This document shows positions 1 to 8,320 of a stretch of DNA of 12,544 bases, piece after piece. The DNA is from Pigoraptor vietnamica. Taxonomy: Eukaryota > Opisthokonta > Filasterea. The notes beneath the pieces were generated by a model. The model saw only the letters and a program-made list of their open reading frames with translations. It made no database searches and was not told where the DNA came from. Location: assembly GCA_943704525.1 (NCBI GenBank), contig CALSCQ010002467.1, forward strand, positions 1-12,544. The letters are read 5' to 3'. Both the position numbers and the translations under genes were made by a program. Positions within the stretch are counted from its first letter, which is position 1; every line of letters begins with the position of its first letter.

Positions 1-387
1 CTCGAAAGTGCATTATGAGAGCTTTCCGATGACACAGATTTCGTCGGAAAATCATGATCCTGAGCCCGAAACCATCGGAAAAACAATAGTGTTATTCTCA
101 ACGCGGCCCGACTTTAGCTAAAACTGCATTCGGGTGTTGGCGGGCAGTTGTGTATGCCGGTGTGTTGTTACTGTGCCACTTGAGCTGTCACTGAGGGCTG
201 CCGCGTGGTCACTGCCAGTACACTGAGTTCGTGCTGTTGTTGTGTGTTACTGCGCCACTTGAGCTGTCAACGAGTTCGGCACACGCGGCCATCATGCCGG
301 ATCACGGTCGGCCGCCGGGCCGGCGCCTCCTGAGTTCAGTCCATTGGAGTGGGAGGAGCCGGCAACGTGGGCTTTCACTCGCTATAC
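1..387. other. Non-coding stretch with short direct repeats
   Basis: No gene with a credible start or homology is visible here. The stretch contains a 29-bp imperfect direct repeat (167-195 and 246-274), copies of the motif TCGGAA/TTCCGA near 24, 45 and 76, and a small GC-rich inverted repeat around 309-322. It lies downstream of the Sel1 relic on the minus strand. It may therefore be the old 3' flank of that copy, but no clear similarity to the 3' flank of the intact copy was found. Confidence 0.5.
167..274. repeat. 29-bp imperfect direct repeat, two copies
   Basis: Copies at 167-195 and 246-274 share the core CCACTTGAGCTGTCA preceded by GTTACTG. They differ at three positions and lie 79 bp apart. 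No flanking terminal repeats or coding capacity were seen. The repeat may be a remnant of a local tandem duplication. Confidence 0.7.
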
Positions 388-540
388 TCACAGGCCTTTT
401 CGACTGAGCTGGTCCTTCTCTATCGCCAGCCAATTCTAGATCTTCGCACGCCACCAAACGCCCTCGTTCACTGCCGCACTCCGCACCAACGCAACGCCCC
501 TCGCCTCGTCACGTGACACTCCGAAGCCATGGAAGAGACA
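388..540 (-). pseudogene. Decayed C-terminal fragment of a Sel1-repeat gene
   Basis: Read on the minus strand, this stretch encodes a Sel1-like ending: CLFHG, then GVSRDEARGVALVRSAAV, then after a degraded spacer KDQLSRKGL and a TGA stop at 388-390. The intact F-box/Sel1 gene ends almost identically (GVSRDEARGVALVRSAAV ... KDELKRKGL, stop TGA). At DNA level 469-523 matches 11163-11217 with a single mismatch over 55 bp. The reading frame carries an in-frame TAG at 436-438 and two extra codons around it. Upstream the frame is closed by a stop at 571-573, and homology is lost beyond about 540. Only the last Sel1 repeat and tail survive, so this is a truncated relic, not a gene. The high nucleotide identity suggests a fairly recent duplication or conversion. 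Confidence 0.85.
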
Positions 541-961
541 TGCGTGTTGTAAGATGTTTCGAGACAGCCCTTAGTGAAAACGTCTCTACTCCGTGATGCA
601 CAGGCCAGTTATGAACTGAAAAAATGTAGACTATAGGCATTGCTCCGGCACACCCGCAGATAAAGATCCACAGCCACTTTACTGTCGAGCCGGATACTCT
701 TGTGAGCACCCGCGCTTTTGCGTCAGAAGGAGAGGCTCTTCCTTTCCGTCAACATCGTCACACACGCGCTCACAACGCAAATATCAAAAAAAAAGAAATA
801 AGTCAACACGCAGGACAACGCCGCGCCACGCACATACGCAATCAAGGGCGGGAATGGAGACAGGGCATGTCCCGCAGTCCTCGGACCAAAGTGGCAAACG
901 GGAAGTCTGAAAGAGACCGTAGAAGGCTCTCCTAAACCCCATTCGCCTCATATGTTAGTCC
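541..961. other. Non-coding 3' flank of the giant receptor gene
   Basis: This interval lies between the Sel1 relic and the TGA stop of the receptor gene on the minus strand. It should contain the receptor's 3' UTR and polyadenylation region. On the minus strand there is a T-rich run at about 786-802, and no canonical AATAAA was seen. Short open frames here lack credible starts or homology. Confidence 0.5.
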
Positions 962-3900
962 TCAGAGCGACGTCTCCCTCGCGGGCTCGTCGCTGTTTCC
1001 CCCGAGCCGCACAATGACCGTCCCCGCGGCACGTGACTCGGCCCGCATGCGCGCGCTCTCCGTCCGCGCCGCCACCACGTGACCGTTTCGCGCGCGCATC
1101 GACGCGCTCAGCGACCCAATTCGCGCCAAAATGCCATCATGCGCCTCGAAATAATCAGAGTCCTCGCTCTCGCTCACGACGGCGCCGTCGTACTCGACAA
1201 AGCTACCGAGGTCGCTCTCCCCCTCCGCGTCCCTGCGGCCGTTCGCATCGCCCGCTTTGCCGTTGGTGTGCTTCCCCGCACCGCTCTCGGCGTCCTTCAT
1301 CTCGAACTCTGCGCGCTCCCTCTTGGCCTGCGCGCGCTTTTCAACTGCGCGGGCGTAGCGCTTGCGTGCGCCGCGGTACACGAATCGGAGGATAAAGCCG
1401 ACGAGCACAGCGATGAAGATCGTGTTGAGGACGGCGACGAACACGCCGATGGCGTCCGCGTTGACGATGGGTCCGTTCACGCCCGGCAGAAGGAGGAGTA
1501 TCTGCGTGAGCCAAACGACGACGAGAGAGACGGCCTCGATGACGTTCAGGAGGGTGCGCTTATAAGGCGCAAACGACAGCTGTAGCATGATCGCCGCCGT
1601 GAGCACCCACACGCCGCCGTAGAGCTGCGAGTCGGCGTCGGTCACGAACGCAGAGAGAATGACGAGCGCGCCCTTCCGCACCAGAACGACGGCCTCCCAG
1701 TACGGGCAAGGGTTCGCCGACCGAAAACCCGCGTAGAGAAAGCCGTACCGCTCGAGCGTGTTGCGGCTGTAGAGGTCCCTGCGGTGGCTCGATACAATGT
1801 AGACGCCCAATAGAGGGATGCCAATCACGTAGACGAGCACGGCGACGGCGCCAATGCCCACGGCCGCGTCGTGGCGCGACGAGTCGCACGACACGGAAAA
1901 GTCCGCCCAGAGGTACGACACGCCGCCAATGTCCCGCCCGTAGCACCGAAAGACGCTCAGCACTGCGGTCGCAACGCTCGTGTACATGAGAAACTCGAGC
2001 AAAACGACGGCGGAAAAGTAGCGGTTGTAGGGAAGCGGCTTGTTACGCTGGGCGTAACGGCCCTCAGACGACGTTAGCTCGCCCGGCGCCGCCAGCGAAT
2101 CGCTCTCCCGCCGGATGCTCTTCTTCCCGCGCGATTGCGCCAACGCGTCGCCATTGCCCTTCTCAAAGTCGCCGCCTTTTTCGCCGCGCACACTGCCCGT
2201 GGTCGACGTCACGTGCGCGGTCGCACCCTCAACGTCCTGCTCATACTTCGCCGCGACGCTATCGTCTCCCGACGCGCTCTTCGCAGTCGCCGATTCGCGC
2301 TGCGACGCCTTCCTTGCCCTGCCCTGCGATCGGCGGCGGTAGCGCTCCAGCGCGTGTCTGGACGCGAAGAAGAGCGCCGGGAGCGCGACGCCGATCAGCG
2401 GACACGCCATATAGAACGCCCACCGCTGGTAGTAGGTCCAACCGAGCGCGCACTGAACGGGCTGCACGTCAAACACGCCCACGCCGCTCGAGTCCGTCCA
2501 CCCGACGATCCGACGGAACGCGTCGAACGTTTCGGCCTTGAAGTTCTTGATAATCGCAAGCATCTGGACGTGGTTCACCAGCAGCCGCGCGAGTCCGGAC
2601 AGCCTGGACCTGTTAGTGCGGTTCTGACGGAGGAAGAAGAGGCACAGCGCCGCCGCCGCCATCGCAATGAGAACCGTCACTATCCACGAGGCAAGCTTCG
2701 ACCAGCACTTCTGGCAGGTGCCCTCCCGACCGGCATACCCCGACTCGCACACGGCGCAGAGGGGGCCCGTGTACCCTTCGGCGCAGTACACCTCGCCTTC
2801 GTGCGGGTCGCTTCCCGTGCCGTCCCCGTGCAGGAGACACACGTCCTCGGAGCGGCAGCGGTGGAAATACGTCCATGAATACACCGGACCGGGCTCGCGC
2901 CAATAGTCCGTCAAAAAGCGCATGAATCCGCCCTGGCACACAACCCCCTGCGACGGGCATCCCTCGCACATCGTCCCGTTCATCGCCGCGAAGGTCCCCG
3001 TCGCACACGGCACGCACGTGTCGCCTCCGGTTGGCGACACGGAACCGCGAGGGCACGGGCGGCAGAAGTGGCTGCCAAGGCCCGGCGCGTACGTCCCCGG
3101 ACCGCACCGCACGCACACGCCGTCGTCGACACCGTTGGCGAACCCCTCGGGGCACGGGGTGCACGTCCCCTCTGAAATGGCACTTCCCACGCCGCAGGAC
3201 GCGAGGGCAACCGAGACGATTCCAATCATGGACGACATGGTAACAGAGGAGCCGGTGGCGGGCGTTACTGGGGCCGCGTCCCTTGACGTGCGCGAAGGGG
3301 CGGTTGGCAAGGACTGGTCGCTGATACGCACCGTGACCGTGAGAGAGACGTTGATGCGCGCGATGCTCGTCCGCAACCGAAGCTCCTTCACGAGGAACGA
3401 CTTCTCTCCCGGCGGTCGCACGGCCACCGCGGAACCCACCACAGACACGCTCTGCCCGCTTTCCGTCGTGCCGCCCAGCGCCGTCACGGTGAGCTCGTCC
3501 GTGGCCCTCCCACGCACGGCACTCCCGTAGTCGTCCACGCAGCCGATGGCGAGCGCGTCGTTGCGGTCCGCAGGAAGTCCCGCCTGAAGCATGGAGGGCC
3601 GGTGCGTCACGAGAAGTTGCGTGGAGGGCGTCCCGACCTCGTTGGAGTAGTCCGCAGTGTTGTTCGAAAATATGTGACCGTACAGGCCGGTGCCGTCCAC
3701 GTGCGTCGCGTGGGAGCCAGGAGGAGGCGCCGCTGCCACAAACAGGCGCGCGTTTCCGCCCAGCGCCGTGTGAAAAACAGCCCCGCCCCCGGCGCCCGCG
3801 GCGTTCCCCGAAAAGAGAAGAGGGCCCGTCGTCGAGAGCGGTACCTTGTCGTCAGTGGGATACGCGACGAAGAGCGCACCGCCGTGGACAGAGGCGGTGT

Positions 3901-6900
3901 TGCCGGCAAAGATCACGCGGCCGAGCAACAACGTTCGCAGCCCGACCGCAGCGAACGCGCCGCCGCTCACACCGGCAGAGCACCCGCGAAACACCGACGC
4001 ACTCACTGCGACCGAAGCGCCCTCTGCGTACATGCATCCGCCGAGTCCGCTCGCCGCGCCCCCATCCAACTTGCAGTCGTCAATGTCCACGACAGCAAAC
4101 GGCTCCACGGCGACGAGGCCTCCAGTGGTCGGACTTCCCGTGCCGGCGGAGAGTGAGAGGTGCGCGAGACGCACGCGGGAACCGGCGCGCACGATTATTC
4201 GCCCCTTGATACGTGCAGTGGGCGTGGATGGGGTGAGCACCTCCGAGGCATGGTCTGGCAGGGCGCTCGCGGGCGAGGCATCCGGGGTAGCGGAACCGCC
4301 GCCCGTAGCGCCCCCCATCGCTGCGCCATTTGTTGTGCCGCCACCTGTCGGACCTGCCGAGATGCCGCCCACAGCGCCGCCACCGACAGCGACACCGCCG
4401 CTTCCACCAGCAGTGCCGCCAGTAGAAGTGCCGGTAGAAGTGCCGTCCTTGGGAGGCGTGCCACCGACGACACCCCCGGCAGAGGAAGCGGCGCCCGTCG
4501 CAGTCCCGCCCCCAGCGGTCCCACCTACAGACGTCCCACCCGTGGACGGAGCACCGCCCATAGCAGTTCCGCCGCCCGCGGTGCCACCTACAGACGTCCC
4601 ACCCATGGACGGAGCGCCGCCAGTCAGAGGTGACAGAGCGCCCGTCGCCGACAGGTCGTTCCCCCGAACACCATGAACAGCGACGGCGCGGCCGGAGTTG
4701 ATCGACACTTCGCCCTCGTCGTACTCGCCTTCAAACACGCGCACGAGAATGTGCGGCGCAAACGTCATTTGGAGGGCGCCCGCGGCCTCCTTCAGCGAGT
4801 TGAAGCACGGCGTGGCGCCGTCAGAAGCGCACTTCCCGAGTCCGGACCCCTTCGGCTTGACGTCGATGGTGCGCCCGAGGTTGCGCCTCCACGACGCAGA
4901 CTGCATGCGCTCCGTCTGCAGCGCAAACTCGCCTCCGGAGAGGAAGAGGTCGGGAAAGGGGTCGGCGTCCACGCGGAGGCCGGCGGCGTAAAGGTACGAC
5001 GAATACGTGTTGAACGGGTTGCACATCTCGTCGGTGGACGTCGCGATCACGTGCTCGATCCACCCGTTTCCGCTGCCGTCGTTCTCGAGCCAGACGAGCG
5101 CGGAGAGGGTGAAGGTTACCCAGTCGCACAGCCCGGCGATGACGTCATCTGCGCCGTCCAAGTTCATGTCGGCCACCGCGAAAAAGTCGACGAGCCCAAG
5201 GCTGCTCGGCACGGACCGCTGCGACATCCACTGCGCGCCCGCGGGACGCTCCACCAATACGATGCCGGGAACGGACTGCGAGAACGCGACAATGCCCAGA
5301 GTCGACCCTCGCCCAAAGTGGCCCACTCCGAGCCCGTCGAAGTATCCGGCGGCGACAAGGACGCCATCGTCGTACCTGCCGGTCCCGTTCGCGTTCGTGT
5401 AGATGCGCACACCGACCTGTATGAGCGAGACGGCAATGTCGTCGCCTCTGCCCCCGCGCGTCGTGTTGAAACGGCCCGCGACAATAGCGAGGATGTTCAA
5501 GCCCAGCGGCTTCGTGTTCAGGAGAATCGATACGTAGGGGAAGGCGCCCTCGCGCGCCATCATCGTCGGGAGGGTGTTCCAGTTGGCCGTGTAGTTGTAA
5601 GATGTCACGGACGACAGGAGGTTCCTGTGCCACGCCACCTGCGATCCCCCGGCCACGAGCACGTCCGGATATCCGTCGCCGTCGACATCGCCAAGCGCGA
5701 GGTGCGTATCGAACCCGAGATTTCGGACGGGGTGCTGCAAGAACGACACGCGTACGTCCGGGTGCTCGTCGGAGAGCGAAGGCGCAGACGCGTCGAACGT
5801 CACGACGAGCAGGTAATTGCCACCAATAAACCCAATCTTGCGCGTGCCAAGTATGACCAGATCCAACGCGCCGTCGCCAGTAACGTCCGCCACGTGGAAA
5901 GGGCCCTCTATGCGATCGGGCCGTCCATCGACGCTCAGCGTGCTCTCAGACACCAGCAGAAACGGCCTCGACAGCGCGCCGTTCGCCAGTCGCACGCGCG
6001 CGTACAGCCGTGGCAGGACACCCGTCGGCACGCTGTCCGTTCGTATGTCGTCGCTTGAACTCATGCCGCCGTACACGACGTCCAGTGAGCCGTCCCCGTT
6101 CAGGTCCACTTCGGCGAGGTACCCCCCGAAATCGGCGTCATCAGGCACGGTGACGTCACCGCCCGTTCCGTCGTCGCTCGCACCGAGGAGCGCGGGCACG
6201 GGTCCAGCGAAGACGACGCCCTGTCGATTGAACGCCGCGAGTCCCACCGTGTTCGACAGCAGGAAGAGGTCCACGCCGCCGTCGCCGTCGAGGTCGCCCG
6301 CGGCCACTTGCAACATCGACAGCAGCGGCGCAACGGAGGGCGCAGCGGGCGCGGGAACGGGGTTGCCGGATGCAGCGGCGGAAGCGAGCGCTGCAGACGA
6401 GATGACGTACGCGCCGGTTGGGTCTGCGTAGATGATCTCCGGGACTCCGTCGGCGTCGACGTCCGCCATCAGCGCGTTGATGACGGCGTGGTTCGAATCC
6501 ACGAGGAGCCGCGCGGAAGCAAACGGCGCAGCGCCTTTGTTCTCGAACCAGTAAATTCCCGTGGCCCTCGAGTTAAACGCGGCGTAGGCGAGAATGTCCG
6601 GACGCCCGTCCCTGTTGACATCGGCGAGAAGGAGCGAAAAGATGTCCGAAATCCCTGCCAGCGTGGCAAGCGCGCTCAGCTGCGCGGACGTAACGAGCGT
6701 TACGTTGTTCCACCGCCCCGTGACGTCGTCGCGCGCAAAAGCAAGCACGTTGAATCGGGTATATTGAGGGCCCGCACCCACTTCAGAGCCAAGAAAGAGG
6801 TGCGTAGTGTTGGGGTACGCCGACAGACCGAGCGCGGACGTCCGCAAGTAAAACGAGACGCTGTCGTACCTGTCCGTGGGCGTGAGCAGAGAGGACGTCA

Positions 6901-7774
6901 CGGTGACGAGCTCGCGCGTGTTGAGGGCGGCAGAGGGGAACTGCGTCGCGAGAAGGCTCACGGGCTGCGCAATGGGCTTGCCAGTAACGGTCCCCACTGC
7001 AAACGAAGACGTTACGCCGGGGCGGTTCGAATACACGGCAAGAAATGCCGGCGTGGCCGTGCCGCCAATCTCGCACGCAACCGCGATGGAAGGGGAGCCG
7101 CTGAGCGGGACGACGCTCGCCAGGCACGTGGCCTGCCGGTTGGTCGGGTAGAGGTCTAGCAGCGCACGCGGCGCAAAGACGCCACCGCCGAGATTACGAA
7201 CCACAAACACCGCGGGAATGCCCTCGAGCTGGAAGGCCTTGTCGAGCATACCGCTGAAATTTTCCAATGTCGTCACCACGACGTCGGGGAGACCGTCGCC
7301 GTCGACATCCCCAACCTCAAACGACGCTGGAAACTCATCATGGTGGCCCGAAATGTTGCGCACGGGCGCGCTGAATTTGTAGTTGATTTCGCGTGTAATC
7401 TCGCGCGGATCCGCGTAATCGCTCACGCAAATCGTCGTGCGCGCGTCCGAAGCGACGATGGAGCACGGCGCCGTGCCGAGGGGCATTACCGACGGCTTCC
7501 GCTCAAGCCACCCAATCACGTGCAGCATGCGGGGATAGGGCAACTGCGCCTGAAAGATAACGTCCATGTCGCCGTCGCCGTCGACGTCCGCAAACGCGAC
7601 GGAGCGAAGGGCTATGAAGCCGCCGCCCGTGCGAAAGATGCGCGCCGTCGGCCACTCCGTGTCGAAGGCATGCGCTGCGCTCGCGAGAAGTAAGAGAACG
7701 AGAACAGCGAGTGCCAGAGGTCGCACACACTCGTCATGTGCGCGTGTAGAGTGATGCCTCTGCCTGCGCGCCAT
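962..7774 (-). CDS. Giant FG-GAP / beta-helix / GCC2-GCC3 polytopic membrane protein (receptor-like)
   Basis: The product is 2270 aa. The start ATG (7772-7774) has A at -3, and a signal peptide follows (hydrophobic 19-34, cleavage expected after AHA36). Residues about 60-950 carry ten FG-GAP/VCBS-type calcium-binding motifs, e.g. DVDGDGDMD at 63 and others near 154, 383, 436, 493, 553, 629, 694, 867 and 933, suggesting an integrin-like beta-propeller. Residues about 970-1350 look like a pectin-lyase/Pmp-type beta-helix with repeated GGA and FSGN/FAGN turns (1234-1340), split by a Gly/Thr/Ala-rich insert (about 1050-1170). Residues about 1526-1690 are Cys-rich with the CPxGxxxxxGxxxC spacing of GCC2/GCC3 domains. 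About eight membrane segments follow (about 1692, 1787, 1917, 1969, 2026, 2050, 2077, 2107), then a charged cytosolic tail. The cytosolic loop at about 1807-1916 is highly charged and contains RRES. The likely role is a surface adhesion or sensing receptor; the ligand is unknown. No frameshift or intron is needed. Confidence 0.93.
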   Translation of the reverse strand: MARRQRHHSTRAHDECVRPLALAVLVLLLLASAAHAFDTEWPTARIFRTGGGFIALRSVAFADVDGDGDMDVIFQAQLPYPRMLHVIGWLERKPSVMPLGTAPCSIVASDARTTICVSDYADPREITREINYKFSAPVRNISGHHDEFPASFEVGDVDGDGLPDVVVTTLENFSGMLDKAFQLEGIPAVFVVRNLGGGVFAPRALLDLYPTNRQATCLASVVPLSGSPSIAVACEIGGTATPAFLAVYSNRPGVTSSFAVGTVTGKPIAQPVSLLATQFPSAALNTRELVTVTSSLLTPTDRYDSVSFYLRTSALGLSAYPNTTHLFLGSEVGAGPQYTRFNVLAFARDDVTGRWNNVTLVTSAQLSALATLAGISDIFSLLLADVNRDGRPDILAYAAFNSRATGIYWFENKGAAPFASARLLVDSNHAVINALMADVDADGVPEIIYADPTGAYVISSAALASAAASGNPVPAPAAPSVAPLLSMLQVAAGDLDGDGGVDLFLLSNTVGLAAFNRQGVVFAGPVPALLGASDDGTGGDVTVPDDADFGGYLAEVDLNGDGSLDVVYGGMSSSDDIRTDSVPTGVLPRLYARVRLANGALSRPFLLVSESTLSVDGRPDRIEGPFHVADVTGDGALDLVILGTRKIGFIGGNYLLVVTFDASAPSLSDEHPDVRVSFLQHPVRNLGFDTHLALGDVDGDGYPDVLVAGGSQVAWHRNLLSSVTSYNYTANWNTLPTMMAREGAFPYVSILLNTKPLGLNILAIVAGRFNTTRGGRGDDIAVSLIQVGVRIYTNANGTGRYDDGVLVAAGYFDGLGVGHFGRGSTLGIVAFSQSVPGIVLVERPAGAQWMSQRSVPSSLGLVDFFAVADMNLDGADDVIAGLCDWVTFTLSALVWLENDGSGNGWIEHVIATSTDEMCNPFNTYSSYLYAAGLRVDADPFPDLFLSGGEFALQTERMQSASWRRNLGRTIDVKPKGSGLGKCASDGATPCFNSLKEAAGALQMTFAPHILVRVFEGEYDEGEVSINSGRAVAVHGVRGNDLSATGALSPLTGGAPSMGGTSVGGTAGGGTAMGGAPSTGGTSVGGTAGGGTATGAASSAGGVVGGTPPKDGTSTGTSTGGTAGGSGGVAVGGGAVGGISAGPTGGGTTNGAAMGGATGGGSATPDASPASALPDHASEVLTPSTPTARIKGRIIVRAGSRVRLAHLSLSAGTGSPTTGGLVAVEPFAVVDIDDCKLDGGAASGLGGCMYAEGASVAVSASVFRGCSAGVSGGAFAAVGLRTLLLGRVIFAGNTASVHGGALFVAYPTDDKVPLSTTGPLLFSGNAAGAGGGAVFHTALGGNARLFVAAAPPPGSHATHVDGTGLYGHIFSNNTADYSNEVGTPSTQLLVTHRPSMLQAGLPADRNDALAIGCVDDYGSAVRGRATDELTVTALGGTTESGQSVSVVGSAVAVRPPGEKSFLVKELRLRTSIARINVSLTVTVRISDQSLPTAPSRTSRDAAPVTPATGSSVTMSSMIGIVSVALASCGVGSAISEGTCTPCPEGFANGVDDGVCVRCGPGTYAPGLGSHFCRPCPRGSVSPTGGDTCVPCATGTFAAMNGTMCEGCPSQGVVCQGGFMRFLTDYWREPGPVYSWTYFHRCRSEDVCLLHGDGTGSDPHEGEVYCAEGYTGPLCAVCESGYAGREGTCQKCWSKLASWIVTVLIAMAAAALCLFFLRQNRTNRSRLSGLARLLVNHVQMLAIIKNFKAETFDAFRRIVGWTDSSGVGVFDVQPVQCALGWTYYQRWAFYMACPLIGVALPALFFASRHALERYRRRSQGRARKASQRESATAKSASGDDSVAAKYEQDVEGATAHVTSTTGSVRGEKGGDFEKGNGDALAQSRGKKSIRRESDSLAAPGELTSSEGRYAQRNKPLPYNRYFSAVVLLEFLMYTSVATAVLSVFRCYGRDIGGVSYLWADFSVSCDSSRHDAAVGIGAVAVLVYVIGIPLLGVYIVSSHRRDLYSRNTLERYGFLYAGFRSANPCPYWEAVVLVRKGALVILSAFVTDADSQLYGGVWVLTAAIMLQLSFAPYKRTLLNVIEAVSLVVVWLTQILLLLPGVNGPIVNADAIGVFVAVLNTIFIAVLVGFILRFVYRGARKRYARAVEKRAQAKRERAEFEMKDAESGAGKHTNGKAGDANGRRDAEGESDLGSFVEYDGAVVSESEDSDYFEAHDGILARIGSLSASMRARNGHVVAARTESARMRAESRAAGTVIVRLGGNSDEPARETSL
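4496..4621 (-). repeat. 63-bp tandem repeat (two units) coding for Gly/Thr-rich 21-residue repeats
   Basis: Units 4559-4621 and 4496-4558 encode 21-residue repeats beginning GGAPSMGGTSVGG and GGAPSTGGTSVGG. They occupy residues 1052-1072 and 1073-1093 of the receptor and keep frame. Degenerate Gly/Thr/Ala-rich sequence continues to about residue 1165 without clear unit boundaries. The repeat lies between two parts of the predicted beta-helix and is probably a flexible, length-variable loop or a stalk. Confidence 0.9.
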
Positions 7775-8138
7775 TATTGCGTCGTGGCAGGTCGCCGCAC
7801 CGCAGCGTGTTGTGTTGCTAGAGGATAATCAGCAGAGCGGAGAGGATGCGTACAAACAGAGTCTGCTGCGCCTCGAAAGTGTGGGGAAGCAACATGAGGA
7901 AGCACTGAACAGCGCCGGGAATTTTCAACGCAAGCACGCGTGTCTGTGTGCTCTGGAATACAGCGAAAAAACAGCGTACTCTATGTGCGTGCAGTCGCTG
8001 TGAGAAACCAGTCCGAGTCCGGATGTCCATTCGAGCGCATGAATTGAAGCTTATTTGAGTCTTATCCTCAAATTTCGAAGAATATTTCAATTTACTTTGC
8101 CGGATACGCCTGCTGCCTGCCAAATTGGGCCTGGACAA

Positions 8139-8148
8139 CCAAATAAGG
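8139..8148. promoter_or_regulatory. CArG-box match
   Basis: The sequence CCAAATAAGG fits the CC(A/T)6GG consensus bound by MADS-box/SRF-type transcription factors. It sits among the three ATTGG motifs, about 170 bp upstream of the kinase ATG. A match to this degenerate 10-mer is unremarkable alone, so function is inferred only from position and clustering. Confidence 0.35.
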
Positions 8149-8218
8149 CCGCGCTGCGCAACGCTGATTGGTTGAAATTGGGCGTATTAAAGTAACATGT
8201 GGCTTACGACACTGAAAT

Positions 8219-8240
8219 TTCCGACAAGTTCTTCCGACAA
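8219..8240 (+). promoter_or_regulatory. Paired TTCCGACAA motifs upstream of the kinase
   Basis: Identical 9-mers at 8219-8227 and 8232-8240 are spaced 13 bp start to start, about 80-100 bp upstream of the kinase ATG. Related TCGGAA/TTCCGA sequences recur at the left end of the window near 24, 45 and 76. This could be a tandem transcription-factor site; no factor is assigned. Confidence 0.3.
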
Positions 8241-8246
8241 CGTTAT

Positions 8247-8262
8247 CTCGCGTTATCGCGAG
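8247..8262. other. Short perfect inverted repeat in kinase 5' region
   Basis: CTCGCG and CGCGAG flank a TTAT loop, giving a 6-bp perfect hairpin or palindromic site. It overlaps a CGTTAT direct repeat (8241-8246 and 8251-8256). It lies 59 bp upstream of the kinase start codon and could be a 5' UTR hairpin or a protein-binding site. Confidence 0.3.
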
Positions 8263-8320
8263 CACAATCGCACAAAAACCTTTGCGTTCTTCGACCGACT
8301 CACCATGCACACACGCAACA

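Larger units (their letters stand above)
7775..8320. promoter_or_regulatory. Divergent intergenic region between receptor and kinase
   Basis: This is the only intergenic region serving both genes. It must hold the 5' UTR and promoter of the receptor (minus) and of the kinase (plus). The receptor-proximal half (7775-8060) shows no strong motif, and a 63-codon open frame there lacks an ATG. The kinase-proximal half is denser. It holds three ATTGG (inverted CCAAT) motifs at 8124-8128, 8167-8171 and 8177-8181, a CArG-like box at 8139-8148, two TTCCGACAA copies and a short hairpin. No unambiguous TATA box is visible; TATTAAA near 8185 is the best candidate. Confidence 0.55.

Noticed and set aside
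436-438. In-frame TAG in the Sel1 relic, and TAG ending the Sel1 block with open frame beyond, as a sign of UAG reassignment
   Set aside because: The relic is also 5'-truncated by another stop, and no TAG occurs inside the 2270-codon receptor or the kinase and F-box frames. Ordinary decay and termination explain both cases.
3846-4676. 276-codon plus-strand Pro-rich open frame (VPP repeats)
   Set aside because: The proline repeats are simply the complement of the receptor's GGT/GGC glycine codons; no independent start or homology support.
4673-6058. 461-codon plus-strand open frame with an ATG, antisense to the receptor
   Set aside because: It lies wholly opposite the FG-GAP repeats, has no recognisable domain, and is of the kind expected when a GC-rich gene suppresses stops on its complement.
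6485-6512. tRNA-like T-arm: GGTTCGAATCC with a perfect 5-bp stem (CGTGG/CCACG)
   Set aside because: It sits inside the receptor coding frame; no matching acceptor stem, D-arm or A-box was found about 70 bp upstream, so it is a chance match.
7812-8003. 63-codon plus-strand open frame in the divergent promoter
   Set aside because: It begins with GTG, not ATG, has no recognisable domain, and lies where receptor and kinase 5' regions are expected.
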